Source of the DNA: Bernardetiaceae bacterium
GTDB lineage: Bacteria; Bacteroidota; Bacteroidia; Cytophagales; Thermoflexibacteraceae
Reading direction: 5' to 3'
Length of the DNA: 64,000 bases
Assembly: GCA_025056255.1 (NCBI GenBank)
Contig: JANWVT010000007.1
Location: forward strand, 62,001 to 126,000
Shown one piece after another: positions 56,901 to 62,282 of the stretch (the stretch's first letter is position 1; each line of letters opens with the position of its first letter). The translations under genes and the position numbers were made by a program. A model generated the notes under the pieces. That model searched no databases, had not been told where the DNA came from, and saw only the letters and a program-made list of their open reading frames with translations.

Positions 56901-59010
56901 AACTATCAGCAACCCTACTTCGCCTAATGCGACACTGGGAAGCCTTGCACCGGGCAACTACCGCTTCCGCTGGACAATCACGGGCGGCGACTGCAACCCG
57001 GGCAGCAGCGATGAGGTAAGCATTACCGTTGTAGGCATCACGGCAGCAGAGCGTCAGGCAACTGTCAGCGATGTTGAGTATAGCACTTGCCCGAATGAAA
57101 TTCCAAGCAACGTAACTATTACCGTATCGCCGACCCGTGCGGGCGTTCGCTACGAACTGCGCAATGGTTCAACCGTGTTGGCAAGTGCTTTGGGTAACGA
57201 CGGCACCGTGCGCTTCACCATCCCTGCACCTACTGCCAACCGTGAACTGACCGTAGTAGCCATAGCATCTGCTAACGGCGTAACCTGTCCGGAAGTAGAA
57301 TTGACCGACCGCGCAGTGATTACCGCTCGTCCTTGCCCGCCCCCTCCGGTAACAGACCGTCCGGTAATTGGTGTGGCGAAACAGGCATTGCCTGCTGTAC
57401 GTCAGGTAAACGGTGCGTTCCATATCCCGATTGTGATTACGGTGCGCAACTACGGCAACGTACCGCTCACCAATATTACCGTATCGGATGATATGACCAA
57501 TGTATTCCCTGCACCGGCGCGTTACAGCATTGTGCGTCAGCCGACTACGACAGGCTCGTTGGTAGCCAATCCGCAATTTGACGGCACTGCCGCGCAGCCC
57601 AATCTGGTAATAGGCGGCAGATTAGAGCCGGGTGAATCTCAGACTGCCACTTTTGTAGTTAGCCTGATTCCAAATCGTGCCACAGGTCCGTTCTTCAACA
57701 CAGCTATTGCGGAAGGCTCGCATAACACCACCCGTGTGCGCGATATTTCGGTGGACGGACAAAATCCTGACCCGAACTTTGACGGCGACCCGCGTGAAAC
57801 CAGTCCAACAATTATTCAGGTGCCGCAACCTGCTAACCGCGCACCCATTGCAGTGGATGACCTGTTTACCGTACAAGGTTGTAGCGAAAACAATAGCGGC
57901 AACATCTTAGCCAACGACCGCGACCCTGATGAGGATGAGTTAGTGGCAACTGTTGTAACCAATGCAACAACCCGCCGCGGTGGACGCATCAGCATTGCTG
58001 CCAACGGTACGATTAGCTATACGCCAGCCTTTGGTTTCACGGGAACGGATGAGTTTACTTACGAAGTTTGCGACCGCGTAACCCCGCCGCTCTGCTCACG
58101 TGCGACGATTACTTTCAATGTAACGGCTTGTCCGAATCGTCCGCCGCGTGCACCGGATATTACCCTGACCACCGACAACTGCACCAACATTGACCAAGTG
58201 CTGGAAATTCCGTTGGTAGATGCAGATGGCGACCCCGTGCGCGTAACCGTTATCTCTGATTTGGTAACGCCGCTGCGCGGCATCTTGAACCTCTCTGCTA
58301 CGGGCAGACTGACCTACCGCCCAGCGTTGAATGCACAAGGACAAGAGCGCATTACCTACCAAGTATGCGACAATCGCAACCCTGCGCTGTGTGCTACGGG
58401 AACCATCTTTATCAATGTATTCCTCTGCACCAACCAGCCGCCTGTGGTAACGCCGCGCCGCGAAAACACTGACAACTGTACCGAAATCAGAGGCAGCGTG
58501 TTGCAAAACGTAACCGACCCGAACGGCGACCGCGTATCGGTGCGTGCCGTAACGGGGGCGCGCTCTAAAAACGGCGGTGTGTTCTCTATCAGTGCAGACG
58601 GTAGCTTTATCTATACGCCGCCGCAAGGATTCACCGGACAGGATGAGTTTACCTATACTGTTTGCGACAATGGCAATCCGTTGAGCAAGTGTACGGAAGG
58701 TAAAGTGGTGGTAGATGTGTTGCAATGTCGTCAGGTATTCATCCCACGCGGTTTCTCACCCAACGGCGACGGTGTAAATGATAAGTTTGAGATTCTGGGC
58801 GCCGACCGCTACGACATCCACTTGCGTGTGTACAACCGCTGGGGCAACCTTGTGTTTGAAGACGAACATTACAAAAACACATGGGACGGCACAGCGCAAG
58901 GCATTGGCATCGTTATCGGCGAAAAAGTGCCGGACGGTACATACTACTTCATCGTAGACCTGCGCGACGGCAGCAAACCCATAGTGGACTTCTTAACCAT
59001 TCAGCGATAA
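41977..59010 (+). CDS. Giant PKD/Ig-repeat surface protein with T9SS type B (gliding-associated) C-terminal domain
   Basis: The 5,677-aa protein starts at ATG 41977, which begins a signal peptide (about 1-26, ending ICAQ); a GTG at 41941 is also in frame. Order: about 15 PKD domains (about 28-1490; WNFGDG and WDFGDG motifs); Ig-like domains; about 35 tandem Ig-like repeats of 84-97 aa (about 1589-5019; VCAD, GTGTWTR, GTHIFRWTL, NGVCGTT); a DUF11-like domain (about 5125-5280); three Cadherin/Big_9-like domains (about 5289-5584; GNILANDRDPD, FTGTDEFTYEVCD); and the final about 92 residues, FIPRGFSPNGDGVNDKF to VDFLTIQR, the CHU_C/gliding C-terminal domain that directs T9SS type B export. It is likely a cell-surface adhesin comparable to SprB. 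Its GC rises strongly in the repeat part. Confidence 0.93.
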   Translation: MISSFTRTLGWLVVLLGSWHRICAQTADFRVGTAGEPLTGGCGIATYKFYDQSSGLPSDLTTIRYNWDFGTGSPVVGIPNDPSITEPERAYGTPGRYIVRLRITNAAGTVTISERTREVIVYDRATPNFTVPPGIGCTPYTVTFSDITVAGTVSTGGLVGDIVRWTWNFGDGTTITGTDPSFRTPTHTYNFPGDYQVTLTVETFAGGRETCQASIIRPNAVRVRWSPQAAFRLQNGPACSPPFLARFENLSTVRTSPPPPGNITSYLWEFFDASGNLAGTSTDVNPTFTYPTFGVYRVRLTATTADGCSSVRDVPDAIVIRNNVADFDIPPIYCANSSQQFFDRSSAGAVGWAWNFGDGSTSTAQNPNKTYAAPGTYPVTLTTTFIDGCSVSVTKNVTIRPLPDANFTVSPPDNLCNTGPRQLIPALNDPTNYTYEWRVTDPAFAFGEAIYTTATPTHNFTAFRTYPIRLTITDRTTGCSNTLTRNLVLAEAVPRLEFIGAQPTTTCAPVTFNFTARNSTSVEGIIRYDFDFGDGSPVVSIAPPFTPTGFPDVSHTYTTPGVYTPRVTITTASGCTRTANFNQQIKVGTRPPNTITLTANRNGCATIGGVGITFTPSIPPGVCADSVVYDFGDGSAPRGVGNVGPVTHEFRTIGTITVNAIFYCNGCPTVSPITATVNVDGPIALFNVVGGGVACAANSTFSFLNTSVDAAAPVTTTYEWDFGDGTATQIIPRGSPVSHTYASPGVYTVTLRAIGSNGCVNVRTATVNISVSTPSFTVTPNPSGPICSNIPIRFTSTSTTSGTITSYRWDFGDGTVTTINGPAGASVLHTYVPRATPYQATLTITESNGCAESVSAPVNITIQGPRADFTYPSVVCVGQPVSFNDASTVFPNSNAITSWNWFFQDGISNPFQNQAVQNPTYTFLSPGTWNVTLTVADNNGIGPCTATITRTITVLPRPVGGFNVSATTFCAGSNMTITSNAIDVPGGTGLTYAWNFGTAPSNYTANLSNPANPVIRYHTAGSYTITQTVTAGNTCSVTFSRVVNVIAPDATISAQASTGPPVFAPTQLVISCPPAAVRFRATPFPDADIEEYYWEFGDGNVSFSQNPENTYINPGVYTVRLTMRSRAGCTVVRELINFVRVDGPRGQFIFNPTDICVGSSVTFTATGLQNVAFVQWDFGDGSPTTSPVAFDAAAYAAAGNQLQITHVYTRPGTFQPVLILQDNNTPPCRVFIRPDGGARVRVSGKPTAAFSWPNNSGNICENSSFVVTDESTSDPDTPPTLSPQITRWQWDVFDVNPTSNPTATPVRTQVITSAPGNYTFANNLPAGNYWIRLRVRTAFGCEDEEVKQITLVAPVIYADFENDAYICVGSPTSFNAGNSNDPATRCFSPSGVPQPLPCNAPNVLRPPFSWSFSGGAPLPLLYEWEFSVGATILGTATGQRPTFTFPVNASNPSQPYDVTVRLTVRDALLCASGVTKTAIITVNPLPRAALNPSDVTICHNGGVNSASFTTQADPAIPGTVQYRWQVDAGAGFGDLTDGGVYSGVTTPTLTLTNVPEFMNGWRFRARIQNTNNIQCEAFSAPATLTVIPTPTTATVVSPINICDATTVTLTGNAPAAGRGTGRWVQLSGPTTINFGAQISNPTATIPVSNGVYTFRWEITTSANGVNCVSQSPVLTVNSGRSANAGPDQSVCEFISGTTNRIEVTLAANNPALGGGGTGTWTVVNRPSGSPVPVFTPNANAHNATISDLRPGTYLLRWSITGAPGCGNTQDDMIITVNPLPIIANPTDLTACANSTVNLSALVDPSLNIQWEIATPSDPTNFNPVLNGTFFGATFSGATTNTLTIANIPAALNGSRFRIRGTNTTTGCFNYSTAATLTVADEQNNEVTDASICANATSVNIIVRNARANHTYRLFRGSTTFATQTPAVNGDITFTLSGADVPTSSTAYSVEVTAPVTGAGSCVVVLPDQAVITVTPVNQAVADADFDACDVTTVTLTGNIPIITGAGSWSQVSGPSVPPANRSISGPDNNVLTLTNLQAGRYAFRWRITNSTCPDSEDLVTFTITNRANAGTDQQFCLPTTSTTLTGNLPYTGTATWSFVSGPSGVTPVLTVVPLTPAETAAGVSSPYSTTVTGMTAPGVYRFRYAISGGACPPSEDFVDVFIAAPANIITTDTRLCNVSSFVMTADVPVVGAGNWSLVFTDGPVPTLATSGTAGTTLTANGLGRGRYVFRWTVTGSPCGTGGSTFDEIEIFNDAPANAGADIAVCGTVNPTSVQLNAVPAVSGTLGTWTQVGGPALPPGSFVNANAANTFVNNLVPGNVYDFRWTISGGSACPQTVDDVRVTVSQPPSAAVAGTNQVLCAANTAVMNATPPVFGTGLWTLVSAPMGATPVIANPSAHNTTISNLNVIGTYTFRWTVSNPGCPSTSADVNIVVQLPVAANAGADANICAATYTMAANAVPAGATGQWTFVSGPVTPVITTPSSPTTNITGINAPGEYVFRWSLSNGACVSESTVTIRRAIVDAGPDVNTCGTGNTVTLNAQPPVVGTGRWTFVSGPNAVTFSNDLDRNATVSGLTQPGIYTIRWTVTGTPCGTNFDDLLIRVVTPANAGADISVCGTTNPVTLGATAVVGPGTGTWTVVSGPNTPTFSSATAANAQFGTGGTLQVGTYVLRWRVTGSACPDSEDFVTVTVSPSTISAGSNQTLCLASAATTTTANLSGTPPVTGTGTWSQVGGPTLPAGSIANPNSPNTSVSNLGAGIYVFQWAVTGATCPGSAPTVTITVAEPPRIITPPVSPICATGTTATVTVSGNVPVIGTGTWSRVSGPGAAPTISASASGGVSTATFSGLEVGTHVLQWAFSGTAPCTFTPAQVTVTVQPQPTLATVTPATQSVCADPASGFGSATLTGSVPAAGNTGAWSHSGPGTPTLSPSGAGGSTLNISNLAVGTHTFTWTITNSCGVSTASATVTVNPTNPLAAITAPPATTICGTPTGTINLTANAPVTGTGTWTRISGPGAAPAFAPNANSASVAISGLAVGTHRFQWALTNPACPANNSAATIDITVIPSDPVAAIVSAPTSDVCTTGTTGLGSVNLAGNVPTSGTGTWSRVSGPGTATLATSGAAGENATFSNLQPGLHTFQWTISNAVCGTTTSAQVTIRIVERDAIAAIDPAPANVCADPATNRGTVTLNGNVPTSGTGTWTRQSGPGTFTLVTAGTGGRQATFSDLQVGTHVFRWTINNPACGTTFAEVSVTVQQPTPVATITGNLNVCASDPTGTLGSTILAGNNSYVGTGTWTRIGGTGDATALAITIGGTNNNVATITGMGVGTHVFQWEMTNGVCPPTSAQVTVTVNRNNPQADIVGANPTVCTDPVTNLAQITLTANEPVVGTGTWTRTGGTADGTGVAIAASTTGTGNAIANITGMQPGTHIFRYTLTSGCGTTFDEITVTVNPSNPPAAIATAPGTVCTDPTTGRATITLTGNEPRTGTGTWTRVGGSGDPTGHAINTSGTFGRVATITGLLPGQHIFQWQLTNSCGTSSTTFTVNVEQSNPLAAIISTVNSVCTDPATQRANITLQGNTPITPGSGTWSYTGGTGSTADMVISTPNNPTANISGLQVGTYQFTWTLTNSCGTSSASVTVTVNPSNPVANAGADATRCDAPGGASITLTGNAPISGTGTWTRTGGTGSPTGVIITPTSTTSANVTGMGVGTHEFTWTLTNGCGTTSDVMIVTVLPTNPPANAGPNQAVCTDLATGRASATLTGNAPIVGTGTWARVGGTGNPAGIVLNQVGNVLNVSNMLPGTHIFEWTLTSPSCGSSSSLVTVFVNESNPLAAITTTPPSPDVCADEITNLGAVTLTGNAPNSGSGTWTRIGGTGSTSSMSLNIVGTTLNATGLGVGTHTFEWRFTSPCGSSAATYTVNVIRQNPPATATAAATQVCADAATLQGTVNLIGNAPLSGIGTWTRTAGTGTFTITNPNSPNTDVTGLAVGTHTFQWTLTNGACTSTSATVTVTVVRPNPVATAAAASTSVCADATTDLGTVQLIGNAPVSGTGTWERTGGTGAFGSMTIVDPNNATTNVTGLGVGTHTFRWVLANGVCGTTQASVTVTVVRPNDPATASAAVSTICADAGTGLGTANLTGNAPASGSGTWTRVGGTGSAASMIISASGPGGSLATITGLGIGTHTFRWTLTNGVCGSTQADVTVTVNAPNPTPVITGTLNVCANPTLGETVLTGTEPAPGGTGTWSRVGGTGDATSMIIAPSGTGGRVATITGLGEGTHIFEWRLSNTGCPATATTVTVTVTRPNPAATASAVATTVCADAGTGLGTVSLVGSAVVSGSGTWTRVGGTGNFAAMSIVNANSPNTDVNGLGEGTHIFRWTVANGVCGTTSADVTVTIVRPNPAATAAAVATVVCADPATGLGTVSLQGNAPVSGTGTWTRVGGTGSAASMSIANANSPNTDVSGLGAGTHIFRWTLANGVCGTTTADITVTITAPNPPAAITATQTTVCADVATNLGTVTLNGTVPVSGTGTWTRTGGSGSAAAMVITLGGTGNSQATISGLGVGTHIFQWTLSNGICGTTAATITITVASPIVDIGPDQTLCANPSGTADFTLTGPVPVLGTTSWQRVGGTGSGSVIISTSGVSGSIATVTGMGPGTHIIRYTITGSPCGTIQDEVILTVVPSVISAGADQTVCLPTGASTTDIILTGTNPIAGTGNWLRVGGTGSGSPVLTPSGPGNSQVSITGMGAGTHIFEYSITGSPCAPAAARVTITVGNSASPAGAGADQNLCNTTTGTLSAIPAVGGTGRWTQVSGPNTASIANPLQANTPITGLVPGTYVFRWSITGGSCPDSYDDVTVNVAAPANAGPDQALCQATTVTMAANDPVNGRGTWRQISGPNAARIDDPANPRTTIAGLRPGTYTFRWTITGNGCPETSDDVVIAVSAPAVAGPAQTVCVGTEVRLAAEPVAVGTGRWTQVEGPAATISNPTSPNATLGSLAPGNYRFRWTITGGDCNPGSSDEVSITVVGITAAERQATVSDVEYSTCPNEIPSNVTITVSPTRAGVRYELRNGSTVLASALGNDGTVRFTIPAPTANRELTVVAIASANGVTCPEVELTDRAVITARPCPPPPVTDRPVIGVAKQALPAVRQVNGAFHIPIVITVRNYGNVPLTNITVSDDMTNVFPAPARYSIVRQPTTTGSLVANPQFDGTAAQPNLVIGGRLEPGESQTATFVVSLIPNRATGPFFNTAIAEGSHNTTRVRDISVDGQNPDPNFDGDPRETSPTIIQVPQPANRAPIAVDDLFTVQGCSENNSGNILANDRDPDEDELVATVVTNATTRRGGRISIAANGTISYTPAFGFTGTDEFTYEVCDRVTPPLCSRATITFNVTACPNRPPRAPDITLTTDNCTNIDQVLEIPLVDADGDPVRVTVISDLVTPLRGILNLSATGRLTYRPALNAQGQERITYQVCDNRNPALCATGTIFINVFLCTNQPPVVTPRRENTDNCTEIRGSVLQNVTDPNGDRVSVRAVTGARSKNGGVFSISADGSFIYTPPQGFTGQDEFTYTVCDNGNPLSKCTEGKVVVDVLQCRQVFIPRGFSPNGDGVNDKFEILGADRYDIHLRVYNRWGNLVFEDEHYKNTWDGTAQGIGIVIGEKVPDGTYYFIVDLRDGSKPIVDFLTIQR
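46741..57033 (+). repeat. Tandem array of about 35 Ig-like coding repeats
   Basis: About 10.3 kb of degenerate tandem repeats, each 252-291 bp, lies within the giant gene. Units 54859-55143 and 55144-55428 are exactly 285 bp and nearly identical in protein, marking the most recent duplications. The first few units (to about 48.5 kb) are the most divergent. Confidence 0.85.
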
Positions 59011-59029
59011 TTCAAACATGCCTTTCGGC

Positions 59030-59062
59030 AAACCTGACGGGTTTTCAAAGCCCGTCAGGTTT
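59030..59062. repeat. Palindromic repeat (hairpin), after the giant gene
   Basis: AAACCTGACGGG (59030-59041) and CCCGTCAGGTTT (59051-59062) pair perfectly, with loop TTTTCAAAG. The sequence is related to the hairpins at 2997 and 6815. It could act as a weak terminator or RNA-stability element between the giant gene and the porP/sprF gene. Confidence 0.75.
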
Positions 59063-59099
59063 CGCAAGGAGGGCAAATCCATAAAACCAAGAGCAAGCC

Positions 59100-60032
59100 A
59101 TGAAAAAAACGCTACTCTTTTTATTCTTTCTTGCTGTTAGCCTACCCGTATGGGCGCAACAAGACCCTATGTACACGCAGTACATGTTTAATGGGCTGGT
59201 ATTAAATCCAGCTTATGCAGGCAGCCGCGAGGCAATCAACATTACCGCGCTGCATCGCACGCAGTGGGTAGGTATTCCCGGCGCACCTACTACCACTACA
59301 TTGTCAGCGCACGCACCCGTCAAAAAAGACAACATCGGCTTGGGGTTAATCCTCGTCAACGACCGCATCGGCGTTACGGAAACCAACAACGTGGGTTTTA
59401 ACTATGCCTACATGCTCAAAATGCGTAAAGGCATCTTATCGCTGGGCTTGCAGGCTTCGGTGATGCAATACCGCGCCGATTTTGCTTCGGTGATTCATAA
59501 CTTTTCCCCCGATGTGTTTGACCCTTCGTTTGCTTCGGTAGTGAATCGCTGGCTGCCTAATTTTGGAACAGGTGTGTACTATCGCACCAATAAATTTTAT
59601 GCAGGTTTGTCCATTCCCAACATCCTGACCAATAACCTCAACGGGGAAACCAACATCGCTTTTATTGGTAGCAACCGTGCTAGGCAATATCGCCACGCAT
59701 TTTTTACCTCAGGCTATGTGTTTGACGTAACAAAAGGCTTGAAATTGAAGCCTTCGTTCCTGCTCAAATATGTGGATGGCGCACCTTTGGAAATAGACCT
59801 GAATGCCAACTTGTGGCTCTACGATATGTTTGCCGTAGGTCTTTCTTATCGTTCGTTTGATTCCATTGATGCCCTGTTTGAATTTCAGGTAACGCCGCAA
59901 CTTTCCTTGGGCTATGCCTATGACTATACGCTTACGCCGCTTGGCAGATATACCTCCGGTACACACGAAATTATGATTCGCTACGAGTTTGGTTTTGGCA
60001 AGTCGCGCATCATCACGCCGCGCTATTTTTAA
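59100..60032 (+). CDS. PorP/SprF-family type IX secretion membrane protein
   Basis: The 310-aa protein has a signal peptide (about 1-19, ending VWAQ) and then the family opening QDPMYTQYMFNGLVLNPAYAGSRE, followed by HRTQWVGIPGAPTT and many barrel strands. PorP/SprF proteins sit in the outer membrane and are needed for export or attachment of T9SS cargo; type B cargo such as SprB depends on a SprF partner encoded next to it. The position 89 bp after the giant gene supports that pairing. Confidence 0.93.
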   Translation: MKKTLLFLFFLAVSLPVWAQQDPMYTQYMFNGLVLNPAYAGSREAINITALHRTQWVGIPGAPTTTTLSAHAPVKKDNIGLGLILVNDRIGVTETNNVGFNYAYMLKMRKGILSLGLQASVMQYRADFASVIHNFSPDVFDPSFASVVNRWLPNFGTGVYYRTNKFYAGLSIPNILTNNLNGETNIAFIGSNRARQYRHAFFTSGYVFDVTKGLKLKPSFLLKYVDGAPLEIDLNANLWLYDMFAVGLSYRSFDSIDALFEFQVTPQLSLGYAYDYTLTPLGRYTSGTHEIMIRYEFGFGKSRIITPRYF

Positions 60033-60069
60033 ACCAATCCCCAATCGTCAATCCTCAATCGCAAATCTT

Positions 60070-62070
60070 ATGCGTTACGTTTTTACCATATTCCTGTTGC
60101 TCACGCTGCCCGCCTTTGCCTATGCGCAAAAGGTGCGCATGAAATTAGCCAACAGCAAATACGAGCAGTTCCACTATGCCGATGCCATTATGATGTTTGA
60201 AGACATTGTGGCATCCAATCCGAATAATTTTGAGGCAACCGAAAAATTGGCGCACAGCTACCGCAAAATCAACGACAGCAAAAAAGCCGAAGAATGGTAT
60301 GCCAAAGTAGTGCAGAACGCCAAGTCGCAGCCTATCAACATGCTCTACTATGCGCAGGCACTGGCAATGAACGGCAAATATGCCGAGTCGCGCAAATGGT
60401 TTGCAGCCTATTCGGCGGCAGTGAAAAACGACCCCCGCGGCGACCGCTTCGCCCGCGCCTATGCCGATTCGGTCATGCGCCGATTCTTTCAGGATTCCGC
60501 CCGCTACGTGATAGACACGGTCGGTTTCAATTCGCCACAGGCAGATTTCAGCCCCATGTTTTTCCGTGGCGGAATTGTGTTTGCTTCCAACCGCACCCCA
60601 AGCGAAACAACGCCGATTAAGCATACTTTCCAATGGAACAAAACGCCGTATTTGGACTTGTACTTTGCCCAAAGCGGCGGCAACGGCGCCGACCGCCTGC
60701 GCAAAAGCATCAATTCGCGCTATCACGAAGGACCCGTAACCTTCTACCGTTCTTACGATTCTATCATTTTCACGCGCAACAACTATCTTAACGGAAAGTA
60801 TCAGACCAGCAAAGACAAAACCAACAAACTGAAATTGTACTTTGCCAATACCAAAACAGATGCTTCCGACGATTGGACAAACATTACCGAGTTTCCTTAC
60901 AATAGCAACGAATATTCTACGGGACACCCTGCACTAAGCACCGACGGGCAAACGCTCTATTTCGTTTCCGATATGCCCGGAGGCTACGGCGGCACGGATA
61001 TTTACATGTCCGTATTCCGCAACGGACGTTGGAGTAAGCCGCAAAACTTAGGACCTGAAATCAATACCAAAGGCAACGAAATGTTCCCGTTCATCGACGA
61101 AAACGGCGACTTGTACTTTGCCTCTAACGGGCATCCCGGGCTGGGTGGATTAGACATTTTCGTGGCACGCAGCAAAAACGGCAAATTTACTGCCCCGCGC
61201 AACATGGGCGCACCCATCAACAGCAGCCAAGATGATTTTGCCCTCATTTACAGCGAAGACTTAGACGAAGGCTATTTTACTTCCAACCGCGAGGGCGGCA
61301 AAGGCGACGACGATATTTACCGGTTCACTGTGAAGCGTTGTAAGTTTATCATCGTTGCCGTTAATGCCCGCACCAAAGAAATCATCACCAAGGCAAAAGT
61401 AGAGGCAATAGAAGAAGAAACGGGCGCAAATACCCGCATACAGGCTTTGAATGATACGCTGTTTACCTTCAAGCCCTTGTTTCAGTCTAACTACAAGTTA
61501 CACGCAGTCAAAGAAGGTTTCACCGATGGTTACGCCGTCATCCCCGATTCGGTGCTGGCAACTTGCTTGCTGAAAGGCTTAGACGTCAGCGATACAATTT
61601 TCATCCCCTTAGAGCCTGCCGAGCCTGTGGTAGCCAAAGGCGGCGAGGGCAAACCACCCGTTTCCGAATCTACCGGTCGCCCGCGTTACCGCTACAAAGG
61701 CGACCCGAACGTGAAAGTAATTGAGGTGAAAAATATTTACTACGATTTTGACAAGTTCAACATCCGCCCCGATGCGGCACGCGAGTTAGACAAACTGATT
61801 GCTTTGATGAACGAGTATCCATCGCTGAAAGTGGAGCTTTCTTCGCACACCGACACCCGCGCCAACAACCTATACAACATCCGTTTGGCGCAGCGTCGTT
61901 CGCGTTCGGCATACAACTACTTGGTTATGCGCGGCATAGACCCTGCCCGACTGATTGTGAACTCTTTCGGCGAAAACAAATTAGTCGTAGATTGCCCCGA
62001 CTTTTCCGATTGCAGCGAAGAAGAGCACCAATTGAACCGTCGGACGGAAATTATTATCTTGTCGTATTAG
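60070..62070 (+). CDS. TPR-PD40-OmpA family envelope protein (PorE-like)
   Basis: The 666-aa protein starts at ATG 60070 (MRYVFTIFLLLTLPAFAYAQ, signal peptide); the frame runs further upstream into the porP/sprF gene, but that is not coding. Order: TPR-like helices (about 22-135), WD40-like PD40 beta-propeller (about 160-425; LSTDGQTLYFVSDMPGGYGG, GDLYFASNGHPGLGG), a small beta domain (about 428-520), and OmpA (about 546-666; YYDFDKFNIRPDAA, LSSHTDTRANN, NRRTEIIIL). PorE-type proteins bind peptidoglycan and anchor T9SS components. It is probably co-transcribed with the giant gene and the porP/sprF gene. Confidence 0.92.
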   Translation: MRYVFTIFLLLTLPAFAYAQKVRMKLANSKYEQFHYADAIMMFEDIVASNPNNFEATEKLAHSYRKINDSKKAEEWYAKVVQNAKSQPINMLYYAQALAMNGKYAESRKWFAAYSAAVKNDPRGDRFARAYADSVMRRFFQDSARYVIDTVGFNSPQADFSPMFFRGGIVFASNRTPSETTPIKHTFQWNKTPYLDLYFAQSGGNGADRLRKSINSRYHEGPVTFYRSYDSIIFTRNNYLNGKYQTSKDKTNKLKLYFANTKTDASDDWTNITEFPYNSNEYSTGHPALSTDGQTLYFVSDMPGGYGGTDIYMSVFRNGRWSKPQNLGPEINTKGNEMFPFIDENGDLYFASNGHPGLGGLDIFVARSKNGKFTAPRNMGAPINSSQDDFALIYSEDLDEGYFTSNREGGKGDDDIYRFTVKRCKFIIVAVNARTKEIITKAKVEAIEEETGANTRIQALNDTLFTFKPLFQSNYKLHAVKEGFTDGYAVIPDSVLATCLLKGLDVSDTIFIPLEPAEPVVAKGGEGKPPVSESTGRPRYRYKGDPNVKVIEVKNIYYDFDKFNIRPDAARELDKLIALMNEYPSLKVELSSHTDTRANNLYNIRLAQRRSRSAYNYLVMRGIDPARLIVNSFGENKLVVDCPDFSDCSEEEHQLNRRTEIIILSY

Positions 62071-62077
62071 CAGTTAG

Positions 62078-62201
62078 CACGCGGAGATTTTGGGTTGGAT
62101 GAAAATTTTCTGCCGCAAAGTCCGCTGAGTTGTACGCCAAGCGCGCTAAGCATTTTTATTTGCGTACTCTGCGATTTAACCTTCGCGTACTCTGCAGTAA
62201 G
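62078..62201. repeat. Intergenic composite repeat with CGCNNAG units
   Basis: The element has forward units (CGCGGAG near 62080; CGCAAAG, CGCTGAG and CGCTAAG between 62114 and 62150) followed by reversed ones: GCGTACTCTGC appears twice, at 62162-62172 and 62185-62195. Such CGCAGAG-type arrays are widespread intergenic repeats in environmental bacteria, as I recall. No gene is seen here. Confidence 0.5.
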
Positions 62202-62282
62202 AAAAAGTTCTAATGTGCCACTTGAAAAAAAATCGGCGTTTGGGGAAACAGATTGTAAAAAAAGATTGACCGAAAGCAGTCT

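Noticed and set aside
46741-57033. Regular repeats of about 285 bp that could be mistaken for a satellite or CRISPR-like array
   Set aside because: Units are degenerate, in frame, protein-coding and contiguous; there are no short identical repeats with unique spacers and no cas genes.
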